A stretch of DNA of 64,000 nucleotides from Arthrobacter sp. M4 (GTDB taxonomy: Bacteria; Actinomycetota; Actinomycetes; Actinomycetales; Micrococcaceae): assembly GCF_020251205.1 (NCBI RefSeq), contig NZ_JAIWYX010000001.1:124001-188000 (forward strand). The letters are read 5' to 3'. Below, one piece after another: positions 1 through 8,351 of this stretch. How positions within the stretch are numbered: the first letter of the stretch is position 1; each line of letters starts with the position of its first letter. The notes beneath the pieces are model-generated. The model did no database searches. It had not been told where the DNA came from and worked only from the letters and a program-made list of their open reading frames with translations. A program made the translations under genes and the position numbers.

Positions 1-338
1 TATCCAGTATAGCCGCCCCAAGGCTGCTTCCTGGGCGTGGAAACGATGAGGGCCCCCGCCGCCTTGGCCTGGGCCATGGTGCGGTCGACGTCGTCCGGGC
101 TGGTGACGTTATGGCTCAGCGTGATGCATGGTACGCCTGAAGGCGGATCGACGGCGGCTTCTTCCTCCATCTGCGCTACGTTCCACAGGGACAGAATCAG
201 GCCGTGATTGGCCTGGATGAAGACAACGTCGTCTTCGTGCTCCCGGTGGACCGGCCAGCCAAGGCCTTCTACGTAAAAGCGGCGGGAAATTGCTACATCC
301 CGCACGCCCAATGAAATGAAGTCAACTCTCGGCTGCAT
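1..338 (-). CDS. VOC (glyoxalase/bleomycin-resistance fold) family protein, 3' part missing
   Basis: The reading frame starts at an ATG (336-338, minus strand) and runs off the left edge, giving about 112 residues. The N-terminus reads MQPRVDFISLGVRDVAISRR, followed by FYVEGLGWPVHREHEDDVVF and later LILSLWN. This is the usual VOC layout: a beta strand with ISLGVRD, then a helix with the FY-x-GLGW signature. Members act as metal-dependent lyases, dioxygenases or binding proteins, and the substrate cannot be told from the sequence. Several annotated 'glyoxalase' paralogues of this size occur in soil actinobacteria. The gene is cut by the window edge, not visibly broken. It faces away from the SOS unit to its right and is probably unrelated to it. 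Confidence 0.8.
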   Translation of the reverse strand, partial: MQPRVDFISLGVRDVAISRRFYVEGLGWPVHREHEDDVVFIQANHGLILSLWNVAQMEEEAAVDPPSGVPCITLSHNVTSPDDVDRTMAQAKAAGALIVSTPRKQPWGGYTG

Positions 339-404
339 GGTCCGATACTGGCACACGGGTGATCGTGCATGTAACCCCGTGGCTGTTGGACCTGGCCTGG
401 AAGC

Positions 405-794
405 CTAAAGGGTCTCGGCAACCGTGACGCCGGACTGGAATTCCCGTCCGTCGCAGTCGCTAAAGGCGGTCATGAGGTGGCCTTCGCCGAGGCCATTGAT
501 AGCGGAGAGGGGGAAGTGCCCGGTGATGGTGCTGCCTGAGTGCTCGACGCCACTGAGGTCGTAGTTTTCCTCAGTGCCTTGGTCGTGGTTGAAGCAGTAG
601 AACGCGATTGCTTCGCCGTTCATGAATTCGATGCCGAGGCGCCGTTGGGACGAATGGTCCGGCGTGGCGGCAACAAGGCCCACGACGAAGGCGCCCGTTC
701 CCGGGATGTTCCCCTCGATGTCAAACCTTGCCACCAGTGTCGATTCTTCAGCGGAGATGCTGGCCTGCTTCAGGATTGCGTCTTGGGTATCCAT
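405..794 (-). CDS. Hypothetical protein (129 aa)
   Basis: I do not recognise this protein. The ATG at 794 is preferred over an upstream GTG at 830 because AGGA lies 7 bases before it, whereas the GTG has a purine stretch almost touching it. The product is small, acidic and soluble, with no signal peptide or membrane segment. Its alternating hydrophobic pattern (STLVARFDIEGN, TGAFVVGLVAAT, RRLGIEFMNGEAIAFYCFN) suggests a beta-sandwich or barrel. It is transcribed away from the LexA box, with its start about 80 bases from it, so the box could also affect it. Codon use resembles that of its neighbours. Confidence 0.6.
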   Translation of the reverse strand: MDTQDAILKQASISAEESTLVARFDIEGNIPGTGAFVVGLVAATPDHSSQRRLGIEFMNGEAIAFYCFNHDQGTEENYDLSGVEHSGSTITGHFPLSAINGLGEGHLMTAFSDCDGREFQSGVTVAETL

Positions 795-875
795 GGCACA
801 ATCCTGCTCTCTGGCGTCCCTCCCGTCCACCCCTCACCTAGGTTTTGTCAGGCCGCGGGAGTAGACTGATTACAT

Positions 876-891
876 TCGAATATTTATTCGA
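876..891. promoter_or_regulatory. LexA (SOS) operator
   Basis: The 16-bp sequence TCGAATATTTATTCGA consists of perfectly complementary half-sites (TCGAAT and ATTCGA) around a 4-bp spacer, and the symmetry extends to 7-bp arms. It matches the actinobacterial SOS box TCGAAC-N4-GTTCGA except for one symmetric C-to-T change in each half. It lies 67 bases before the DUF6504 start and about 80 bases from the divergent hypothetical gene. A possible -35 (TTGTCA, 845-850) lies just upstream, so a bound repressor would cover the expected -10 region. Its position before dnaE2, a classic SOS gene, supports the call. Confidence 0.75.
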
Positions 892-958
892 ATTTTTCTG
901 GGCAGGGTCGAAGCAACGCAGGAACTTTGAACAGTTCATCGGGATCTGGAGGTCATGG

Positions 959-1306
959 GTGGGGGTGTTCAGTGAGTCCGTGGAGGTCGTCTGCAATCAG
1001 GCCGGCCAACCAATGAGGCTGCGCTGGAACGGCCAGGACTATGAGGTGCAGGGCGAACCTTTGCGCTGGTATGAACGCAGGCAGTGGTGGGCGGAGGAGC
1101 GCAGGGCACCCCTTGGCAGTGGGGCAGGGCTGGTCGACCATGAGATTTGGCGCGTGCAGGTTGGCCTGCAAGGAAATGACGGGCGTGGCGTTTCCCGGAG
1201 TGGTTTGACTTTGGACCTCGTGAGACACGTGGGCAGCGGGCGGTGGCGTCTGCTGAGGATCCATGATGCCCTGCGTTCAAATTCCTCCGAACCTCGCACG
1301 GCTTGA
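959..1306 (+). CDS. DUF6504 family protein, upstream partner of dnaE2
   Basis: The start is GTG at 959 with GGAGG six bases upstream. Frames opening earlier run through the LexA box and are not credible. The 115-residue product begins MGVFSESVEVVCNQAGQPMR and carries the conserved block RWYERRQWWAEE followed by GLVDHEIWRVQV. These are typical of the small DUF6504 proteins found beside error-prone polymerase genes in actinobacteria. The molecular role is unknown; the genetic link to ImuB and DnaE2 suggests a part in damage-induced translesion synthesis. Only 16 bases separate its stop from dnaE2, so the two are probably co-transcribed under LexA control. The imuA and imuB genes that often precede it are absent here. 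Confidence 0.75.
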   Translation: MGVFSESVEVVCNQAGQPMRLRWNGQDYEVQGEPLRWYERRQWWAEERRAPLGSGAGLVDHEIWRVQVGLQGNDGRGVSRSGLTLDLVRHVGSGRWRLLRIHDALRSNSSEPRTA

Positions 1307-1322
1307 ACCAACGGATCCTTCG

Positions 1323-4300
1323 ATGAGCTTCACCCATTTGCATGTATCCACTGCCTTCAGCGCCCACTACGGTGTGTCCTGGCCCGATGAGCTAGCCCAG
1401 GCCGCTGCATCGCACGGCGCTACGGCATTAGCCTGCACCGACCGAGACGGCCTGTATGGGACAGTCAAGCACCTCAAGGCGTGCATGGATGCCGGCGTGG
1501 ATCCCATAGTTGGCGTTGACCTTGCAGTATTTGACGACGACGGCGACCATCGCACCCAAGTGGCGGGCCGCGTCGTCATACTCGCCCACGGACATACCGG
1601 CGGAGCCGGATATAGAGCGCTATGCCGGCTGGTTTCCGACGCCCATGCCCGTACTTCGGGTAAAGCAGGGGGAGTTGTCCCAGTTGCCGTCACACGGGCA
1701 GAGCTGGCTTCACGAACGTTGCATCCGGAGACCCTCAAGCCAGTGCTGACTGTGCTCATCGGACCCCAGTCCGATGTTGGCCTCGCAATGGGCGGGAGGA
1801 AGTATCTTAGGCCGAGGACCTTGTTCAAGCGTTGGATCGACGCAATGCCTCCAAAGACCCTGGCCACCGAGATTGTTACCCACTTAACCCCTCCCGGTGA
1901 GGCGTTGAGTACTGCCCATGCTGTCAGGATGCTCAAGCTGGCTGAGGAATTCGGAGTTCCGGCGGTACTGAGCAATGCAGTAAGGTACGTGGCTGAAGAC
2001 GGCGCTCCCACTGCCGATGTGCTAGATGCTGCACGAACCCTGAAGTCCCTTCCTGAACTGTCGGCGGCCCCGCTGCTGCAGCCTAATGGCCAGGCGTGGC
2101 TCAAATCTCCCGAGGACATGAATCAGCTGGGGAAGGAGATTATGGCCTCTGCAGGCTACGGCGCCAGGGAACTGACCACCCTCATGGCCAACACGGAAGC
2201 GCTGGCTGACGCCTGCAGGATGGACCCGGTAAAGGACATGGGCTGGAAGCAGCCAGTGGTGCCGGAGGCGTCGGTCATTGGGATTTCAGGTGATCCATTG
2301 GTGGAGCTTACGCAAAGATGCGAAGCAGGAATTGGCAGAAGGTTCCCCGGGATTAGCGGTGAGGCTGAACGCAGAATGAGATCCCGCCTTGAGCATGAAC
2401 TCCGGATTATCGGCAATTTGGGGTTCGCGTCGTATTTCCTGACCGTAGCGGAAGTTTCCCGCATGATTATCGGAATGGGAGTCAGGTCGGCGGCTCGAGG
2501 CTCGGGTGCATCCAGTCTGGTTAACTACCTCATCGATGTCAGCCACGTTGACCCATTGCGACACGATCTCATCTTCGAACGGTTCCTTTCACGGGACCGG
2601 TCTACGTTGCCGGATATAGACATCGACGTTGAAAGCGCCGAGCGCCACAATGTGTACCGCAAAATATTCGAGCGCTTTGGAGCTGAGCGAGTCACTCTTA
2701 TGAGCATGCAGAACGGTTACCGGGCGCGTGGAGCCGTTCGTGATGCCGGCCTTGCCCTTGGGATGGATGAGCATGAAATAGGTGATATTGCTAAGCAATT
2801 ATGGCGGTTTTCGGCGAGGAAATTCCGTGAAGCGCTCGAGGAGAAACCTGAACTCCGTGAATTCGCCGGCAGGGTGGAGCACAGCGGGGTTGAGGAGAAC
2901 CATCAGTTAGACCTTCTGGTTGATCTCACCGAACGGCTTGACCGTTTGCCCAGGCATATCTCCATGCACCCCTGCGGGGTGATCCTGGGAGATGTCACAC
3001 TTCTAGACAGGACGCCAGTCCAACCCAGTGGGCTTGGGCTGCCTATGAGCCAGTTCGACAAGCACGACATGGATCCGATGGGCATGTTGAAACTGGATGT
3101 CCTGGGCGTGAGAATGCAAAGCTCCATGGCCTTCGCTGTGAAGGAAGTTGTTCGGATCCATGGATCCAAGGCAGAGGTGACGGCTGCAGGCAAACACCCA
3201 ATCCAGCAGGATGGAAAAGGGCCCGACTTTATCTCTGACGAGGGCCTGATCGACCTGGACGCTATTCCACTGGACGACGAACCAACCTATGAGTTGATTA
3301 GGAGCACTCACACCTTGGGTTGTTTCCAGATCGAATCCCCCGGCCAGCGTGAGCTCGTCGGCAAGATGGCTCCTCGCGAATTCAATGACTTGATCATCGA
3401 CATTTCCTTGTTCCGGCCCGGTCCCATGAAGTCGGATATGGTTCGTCCTTTCCTGGAGCACAGGCACGGATTCGCGCCGGAGATATATCCCCATCCAGAC
3501 CTAAAACCATGGCTAAAGGAAACACACGGGGTTACGGTCTTCCACGAACAGATTCTCAGGACCTTCGACGTAATGACTGGGTGTGGACTCGCCAGAGCCG
3601 ACGAATTCAGACGAGCCCTGGGTGATGAAGTGAAGGAACGGAAAGTAGAGGAATTCTTCAGGCAGGGTGCCAAAGAAAAGAACTACAGCCCTGAGGTTGT
3701 CGACAAAGTCTGGACCACCATCAAAGCCTTTGGAAGCTTCGGATTCTGCAAGGCACACGGTGCAGCCTTCGCAGTTCCCACGTATCAATCAGCTTGGCTC
3801 AAAGCCCACCATCCAGAGGCCTTCCTGGCCGGATTGTGGGAGCACGACCCTGGAATGTACCCCAAACGGCTGCTTGTAGCGGAAGCTCGGCGTATGGGAA
3901 TCCCGATCCTTCCGCTGGACATCAACAAGAGCCAAGCCGAATACCGTGTGGAGAAGGTGGAGAGCGGACCTGGCAGGGGGAAGCTGGGGATCAGGTTGAG
4001 CCTGAACGGGATTTATGGACTTTCAGGTTCCGAGCTGAAGCGTATTGTCACAGGCCAGCCCTATGACTCATTGGCCGACCTGCGGACACGGGCCCGGGTC
4101 AGCAAGCCGAACATTAAGCGGCTGGCCCAGTTGGGGGCCTTTGACTCGCTGCATCGCGGTACTGGCTCGGCTTCGAACCGTGCAGATTTGGTCCAGCATC
4201 TCCAACAGCTTCAGAACAAGCCTGTACGCAAAGGACCTGAACCCCTGGAAGGGCAATTGGCATTGCCCATTGGCGATGTGGAACTCGCCAACCTAGCCTC

Positions 4301-4811
4301 GGAACTGCCTGCTCCGGGCATGGTGGAAAACGTCAGGGCAGAGCTTGACCTCATGGCGGTCGACGTCAGTCAGCACCTCATGGAAAGCCATCGCCCTTTG
4401 CTGGACCGCTTGGGTGTCACCACTGCGGACAAACTCCTGGGACTGCGGAATGGCACTGAGGTTCTGGTTGCCGGAGTCAGGGTGGCAACACAGACTCCGC
4501 CCATGAGGGGCGGCAGAAGGGTGGTGTTCATCAGCGTCGACGACGGTACAGGCTGCGTTGACAGCGTCTTCTTTCATGAAGCGCAGGAAAAGACTGGGCC
4601 TCTATTGTTTGGGACGCGGCTGTTGCTGATTCGAGGCACCACCCGCCGGACAGGTCCTCGCGGTATCAGCCTCAGCGCCAGCATGGCATGGGACCTAAGC
4701 CGGATCGAAACCCTTCCGTTTGCCGAATCATCGCAAGCCGCCGAGTTCCAGCTCCCTGGCCCCTTGGACGGCATAGAGCGCAACCTTGCCATCACCGGCC
4801 TCGGTAGCTAA
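1323..4811 (+). CDS. dnaE2: Error-prone DNA polymerase DnaE2
   Basis: This is a C-family polymerase of 1162 residues, the usual length for DnaE2. An N-terminal PHP domain opens with THLHVSTAFS. The polymerase core carries PDIDID with Asp at about 431, 433 and 435, and the third catalytic Asp lies in MLKLDVLGV (about 592). A helix-hairpin-helix region and a C-terminal OB-fold (GTEVLVAGVRVATQT) follow. The ATG at 1323 fits the family N-terminus; the frame stays open 60 bases further upstream inside the DUF6504 gene. DnaE2 performs mutagenic translesion synthesis after damage, normally with ImuA' and ImuB. All catalytic residues are present. Expression is likely driven from the LexA-controlled promoter upstream of the DUF6504 gene. 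Confidence 0.93.
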   Translation: MSFTHLHVSTAFSAHYGVSWPDELAQAAASHGATALACTDRDGLYGTVKHLKACMDAGVDPIVGVDLAVFDDDGDHRTQVAGRVVILAHGHTGGAGYRALCRLVSDAHARTSGKAGGVVPVAVTRAELASRTLHPETLKPVLTVLIGPQSDVGLAMGGRKYLRPRTLFKRWIDAMPPKTLATEIVTHLTPPGEALSTAHAVRMLKLAEEFGVPAVLSNAVRYVAEDGAPTADVLDAARTLKSLPELSAAPLLQPNGQAWLKSPEDMNQLGKEIMASAGYGARELTTLMANTEALADACRMDPVKDMGWKQPVVPEASVIGISGDPLVELTQRCEAGIGRRFPGISGEAERRMRSRLEHELRIIGNLGFASYFLTVAEVSRMIIGMGVRSAARGSGASSLVNYLIDVSHVDPLRHDLIFERFLSRDRSTLPDIDIDVESAERHNVYRKIFERFGAERVTLMSMQNGYRARGAVRDAGLALGMDEHEIGDIAKQLWRFSARKFREALEEKPELREFAGRVEHSGVEENHQLDLLVDLTERLDRLPRHISMHPCGVILGDVTLLDRTPVQPSGLGLPMSQFDKHDMDPMGMLKLDVLGVRMQSSMAFAVKEVVRIHGSKAEVTAAGKHPIQQDGKGPDFISDEGLIDLDAIPLDDEPTYELIRSTHTLGCFQIESPGQRELVGKMAPREFNDLIIDISLFRPGPMKSDMVRPFLEHRHGFAPEIYPHPDLKPWLKETHGVTVFHEQILRTFDVMTGCGLARADEFRRALGDEVKERKVEEFFRQGAKEKNYSPEVVDKVWTTIKAFGSFGFCKAHGAAFAVPTYQSAWLKAHHPEAFLAGLWEHDPGMYPKRLLVAEARRMGIPILPLDINKSQAEYRVEKVESGPGRGKLGIRLSLNGIYGLSGSELKRIVTGQPYDSLADLRTRARVSKPNIKRLAQLGAFDSLHRGTGSASNRADLVQHLQQLQNKPVRKGPEPLEGQLALPIGDVELANLASELPAPGMVENVRAELDLMAVDVSQHLMESHRPLLDRLGVTTADKLLGLRNGTEVLVAGVRVATQTPPMRGGRRVVFISVDDGTGCVDSVFFHEAQEKTGPLLFGTRLLLIRGTTRRTGPRGISLSASMAWDLSRIETLPFAESSQAAEFQLPGPLDGIERNLAITGLGS

Positions 4812-4851
4812 ACAGTGACCGCATGCACTGTTGTGGCCGCGGTAGGCGGCC
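4811..4851 (+). terminator. Two hairpins after dnaE2, possible terminator
   Basis: Directly at the dnaE2 stop there is AACAGTG (4811-4817) paired with CACTGTT (4826-4832), then GGCCGC (4835-4840) paired with GCGGCC (4846-4851). Both stems are perfect, but there is no T-tract. They could weaken read-through into thrS or simply stabilise the mRNA end. Confidence 0.35.
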
Positions 4852-4981
4852 AGCGACACACCCGGTGCATGCCTCGCCTGCTTTGGCCGCCCCCAGCACC
4901 AGCGGATACGATTGACCGTGGCTGGCTGTGGTCCCCGTACGCCACAAGCTATGAAGCCCGAACTATGAATAGGAGACCCCC

Positions 4982-6991
4982 GTGTCAGATGCCCAGCAGA
5001 TCACCCTCATCGTCGATGGCGAAGAGACCAAGGTGACGGAGGGGACCACCGGGGCGGAACTCTTCTTCGAACGCCGCGAGGTTGTTGTGGCCCGCGTCAA
5101 CGGGGAACTCAAGGACCTCGACCAACGGCTGCCGGAAGGGGCAGAGGTTGAGGGCGTCACCATCGATTCTCCGGACGGGCTCAACGTCCTGCGGCACTCC
5201 ACCGCCCACGTTATGGCCCAGGCGGTGCAGCAACTGCGGCCTGACGCCAAGCTTGGAATCGGCCCTTACATCACCGACGGTTTCTACTTCGACTTCGACG
5301 TCGCCGAACCCTTCACTCCCGAGGACCTGCGCGCCCTCGAAAAGATGATGCTGAAGATCGTGAACCAGAACCAGAAGTTTGTGCGTCGCGTCGTCACCGA
5401 GGACGAGGCCCGCGAAGCCATGAAGAATGAGCCTTACAAGCTTGAGCTGCTCGGAAGGAAAAACGACGCCGACGACGCCGGAGAAGGCGTCAACGTCGAG
5501 GTCGGCGCCGGTGATATCACCATCTACGACAACGTGGACCGCAAGAGTGGGGACACCATTTGGTGCGACCTATGCCGCGGCCCCCACCTGCCCAACACCA
5601 AACTCATCTCCAACGCTTTCGCACTGACCCGGACTTCGGCCGCCTATTGGCTCGGCAACCAAAAGAACCAGCAGTTGCAGCGGATTTACGGAACTGCGTG
5701 GCCCACCAAGGAAGACTTGAAGGCCTACCAAGAGCGCATTGCCGAGGCAGAGCGCAGGGACCACCGCAAGCTGGGCGCCGAACTGGACCTGTTCTCCTTC
5801 CCTGATGAGCTGGGATCGGGACTTCCGGTGTTCCACCCCAAGGGCGGCATTATCCGGAAAGCCATGGAGGACTATTCCCGCCAGCGGCACGTCGACGCGG
5901 GTTACGAGTTCGTGTACACCCCGCATATCACCAAGGGCCACCTGTACGAAATCTCGGGGCACCTCGACTGGTACAAGGACGGCATGTTCCCGGCGATGCA
6001 TATCGACGCGGAGCACAATGAGGACGGCACGGTCCGCAAGCCCGGCCAGGATTACTACCTGAAGCCGATGAACTGCCCCATGCACAACCTCATTTTCCGC
6101 TCGCGCGGACGTTCCTATCGCGAGTTGCCGCTGAGGCTGTTCGAGTTTGGCTCGGTCTACCGTTACGAGAAGTCGGGCGTGGTCCACGGCCTGACCCGCG
6201 TCCGGGGCATGACCCAGGACGACGCCCACATCTACTGCACCAAGGAGCAGATGAAGGACGAGCTGACCAACACGCTCAACTTCGTGCTCGGCCTGCTCAA
6301 AGACTACGGCCTTGACGACTTCTACCTCGAGCTCTCCACCAAGGACCCGGAAAAGAACGTCGGCTCGGACGAGGTTTGGGAGGAAGCAACCAACACGTTG
6401 GCCGAAGTGGCACGCGAGTCCGGCCTTGAACTGGTGCCAGATCCGGGTGGAGCCGCTTTCTACGGACCCAAGATTTCCGTCCAGGCGAAGGACGCGCTGG
6501 GACGCACTTGGCAGATGTCCACAATCCAGTTGGACTTCAACCTGCCCGAGCGCTTCGAGCTCGAGTACCAGGCCCCCGACGGCACCCGCCAGCGCCCGGT
6601 GATGATCCACCGGGCTCTGTTCGGCTCTGTCGAGCGGTTCATGGGTGTCCTGACCGAGCACTATGCGGGTGCGTTCCCGGCATGGCTGGCGCCGGTCCAG
6701 GTGGTTGGGATTCCTGTAGCCGAAGCATTCAACGACTACATGTTCGATGTCGTCGATCAGCTTAAGGCCGCAGGCATCCGGGCCGAGGTGGACATTTCGT
6801 CCGACCGGTTCCCCAAGAAAATTCGAAACGCCAGCAAGGACAAGATTCCGTTTGTCCTGATTGCTGGTGGCGAGGACGCCGAGGCTGGCGCCGTGTCGTT
6901 CCGCTTCCGCGACGGCAGCCAGGACAACGGCATCGCCGTTGAAGAGGCGGTCCGGCGGATCGTGGATGCGGTTCGGAACCGCGAGAGCTAA
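4982..6991 (+). CDS. thrS: Threonine--tRNA ligase
   Basis: Threonyl-tRNA synthetase of 669 residues, starting at GTG with AGGAG six bases upstream. The domains in order are: TGS (about 1-65); the second editing-type domain with HSTAHVMAQ and [10 protein letters not shown]; the class II catalytic core with motif 2 ([13 protein letters not shown]); zinc ligands in MNCPMHN and [12 protein letters not shown]; and the C-terminal anticodon-binding domain ([16 protein letters not shown]). It charges tRNA-Thr in the cytosol. Its position before the HIT gene and pgsA matches the mycobacterial order thrS-Rv2613c-pgsA1. The 170-base leader shows no T-box that I can recognise. Confidence 0.97.
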   Translation: MSDAQQITLIVDGEETKVTEGTTGAELFFERREVVVARVNGELKDLDQRLPEGAEVEGVTIDSPDGLNVLRHSTAHVMAQAVQQLRPDAKLGIGPYITDGFYFDFDVAEPFTPEDLRALEKMMLKIVNQNQKFVRRVVTEDEAREAMKNEPYKLELLGRKNDADDAGEGVNVEVGAGDITIYDNVDRKSGDTIWCDLCRGPHLPNTKLISNAFALTRTSAAYWLGNQKNQQLQRIYGTAWPTKEDLKAYQERIAEAERRDHRKLGAELDLFSFPDELGSGLPVFHPKGGIIRKAMEDYSRQRHVDAGYEFVYTPHITKGHLYEISGHLDWYKDGMFPAMHIDAEHNEDGTVRKPGQDYYLKPMNCPMHNLIFRSRGRSYRELPLRLFEFGSVYRYEKSGVVHGLTRVRGMTQDDAHIYCTKEQMKDELTNTLNFVLGLLKDYGLDDFYLELSTKDPEKNVGSDEVWEEATNTLAEVARESGLELVPDPGGAAFYGPKISVQAKDALGRTWQMSTIQLDFNLPERFELEYQAPDGTRQRPVMIHRALFGSVERFMGVLTEHYAGAFPAWLAPVQVVGIPVAEAFNDYMFDVVDQLKAAGIRAEVDISSDRFPKKIRNASKDKIPFVLIAGGEDAEAGAVSFRFRDGSQDNGIAVEEAVRRIVDAVRNRES

Positions 6992-7008
6992 CGGAACAGG
7001 AACTTTGC

Positions 7009-7593
7009 GTGGAGGAGAACAGGGGAGCAGGCTATCCGGGAGACGCCGAAGTAGCCGATGATTTTCGGTTGGCCGGAGTCCCGGACGCCTTCCAGCGCCT
7101 GTGGACGCCGCACCGCATGGCTTACATCAAGGGCGGACAAAACCAGTTCAGCGACGACGACTGCCCGTTCTGCGTTGCGCCGTCCCGAACAGACGAAGAG
7201 TCCCTCATCGTGTACCGCGGGCGGACCTGCTACGTGGTGCTCAACCTGTTCCCTTACAACCCTGGCCATCTGCTGGTGTGCCCCTACCGCCACGTACCGG
7301 ACTACACGGACATCACGTCAGAGGAAACCGCGGAGTTCGCCGAGCTTACGCAGACCGCCATGCGTGTCCTCCGGAAAGTAGCAAACCCCAGTGGCTTTAA
7401 CCTCGGCATGAACCAAGGAGTCACGGGCGGGGCAGGCATCGCCGCGCACCTCCACCAGCACGTTGTGCCGCGTTGGGGTGGGGACGGAAACTTCTTCCCG
7501 ATAATCGCCCAGACCAAGGCCATCACGCAGACACTCGACGAAGTGCGACGCCAAGTTGCAGAGGCCTGGCCCGGGGAGTCGGATGCTCAATAA
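7009..7593 (+). CDS. HIT-family protein, probable Ap4A phosphorylase
   Basis: This 194-residue protein has the histidine triad HLHQHVVP near residue 145 and an N-terminal CPFC pair that may bind metal. The start is GTG with AGGA seven bases upstream. The HIT family transfers or hydrolyses nucleotides through the central His. The orthologue in the same gene context in Mycobacterium tuberculosis (Rv2613c, between thrS and pgsA1) is a diadenosine tetraphosphate phosphorylase. Ap4A is a by-product of aminoacyl-tRNA synthetases, which fits the location just after thrS, 17 bases from its stop. The substrate here is inferred from synteny. Confidence 0.85.
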   Translation: MEENRGAGYPGDAEVADDFRLAGVPDAFQRLWTPHRMAYIKGGQNQFSDDDCPFCVAPSRTDEESLIVYRGRTCYVVLNLFPYNPGHLLVCPYRHVPDYTDITSEETAEFAELTQTAMRVLRKVANPSGFNLGMNQGVTGGAGIAAHLHQHVVPRWGGDGNFFPIIAQTKAITQTLDEVRRQVAEAWPGESDAQ

Positions 7594-8215
7594 GCATGCC
7601 CGCGGGTTTTTCACCGCGCTGTTTTCGCCGCTGGCCCGCTGGCTGCTGAAATCCGGAATCACGCCGGATAACGTCACCGTTGTTGGTACTGCGGGTGTGG
7701 TCCTCGGAGCCTTGGTGCTGTATCCCATGGGGCAGCTGTTCTGGGGCACCATCGTGGTGGCTGTGTTCGCGTTCTCCGACGTGCTGGACGGCATCATGGC
7801 CCGCATGCAGGGACCGTCTGGACGATGGGGCAATTTCCTGGATTCCACCCTGGATAGAGTCGCGGACGGATCGATTTTCGCCGGCCTCGCTATTTGGCTC
7901 TTCACCGGGGGTGGGAACCGCACCGCTGCTTTTGCCGCGATGGTGTGCCTGGTCCTTGGCATGGTGGTTTCGTATGCCCGGGCTAAGGCGGAGTCGCTTG
8001 GCTTCCACGCGAGTGTGGGTATTGCCGAACGTGCCGAACGCCTGGTGTCGGTCCTCACCGTCACCGGGCTTACCGGATTGGGCCTCCCGGACGTCGTCCT
8101 GACCGTAGTTTTGGTGCTGCTCAGCGTTGCAAGTTTCGTCACGATTGTGCAGCGGATCACAACCGTGCGCCGCCAGGCGGTGGAGAACATCGACGGCGGG
8201 ACTACAGTCGCTTGA
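7583..8215 (+). CDS. pgsA: CDP-alcohol phosphatidyltransferase, phosphatidylinositol phosphate synthase type
   Basis: This 210-residue integral membrane enzyme starts at an ATG that overlaps the HIT gene by 11 bases. The CDP-alcohol phosphotransferase signature is complete: DVLDGIMARMQGPSGRWGNF followed by LDSTLDR, i.e. D-x2-D-G-x2-A-R-x8-G-x3-D-x3-D. Hydrophobic stretches predict about six transmembrane helices. The enzyme joins CDP-diacylglycerol to a phosphorylated alcohol. Synteny with mycobacterial pgsA1 points to inositol phosphate, giving phosphatidylinositol phosphate. The mannosyltransferase and acyltransferase genes that follow pgsA1 in mycobacteria are missing here; pdxS comes next. 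Confidence 0.88.
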   Translation: MLNKHARGFFTALFSPLARWLLKSGITPDNVTVVGTAGVVLGALVLYPMGQLFWGTIVVAVFAFSDVLDGIMARMQGPSGRWGNFLDSTLDRVADGSIFAGLAIWLFTGGGNRTAAFAAMVCLVLGMVVSYARAKAESLGFHASVGIAERAERLVSVLTVTGLTGLGLPDVVLTVVLVLLSVASFVTIVQRITTVRRQAVENIDGGTTVA

Positions 8216-8244
8216 CGGGTTCGGGCCGCGGCTCGCAGGGGACT

Positions 8245-8259
8245 AGTATTAGGAATACT
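8245..8259. promoter_or_regulatory. Inverted repeat before pdxS, possible operator
   Basis: AGTATT-AGG-AATACT forms a perfect 6-bp inverted repeat with a 3-bp centre, about 92 bases before the pdxS start and unusually AT-rich for this region. A -10-like TAGTAT (8244-8249) overlaps its left half, so a bound protein would block that promoter. PdxR-type regulators control pdxST in other actinobacteria, but no known site matches closely enough to name the regulator. Confidence 0.4.
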
Positions 8260-8351
8260 TGGTCAATGGATCTGGTCATCCGGTGTGCGCTGAAAGCGGT
8301 GAGCCCTTCTGTACCCCGGTGAAGATCTTCTCTCTACCCATAGGGGTTTTT

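Noticed and set aside
1263..1322. Upstream start of dnaE2 at 1263
   Set aside because: It lies inside the DUF6504 gene and adds 20 residues that do not resemble the DnaE2 N-terminus.
4852..4981. T-box or other riboswitch before thrS
   Set aside because: I see neither a T-box sequence nor a matching terminator/antiterminator pair in the leader.
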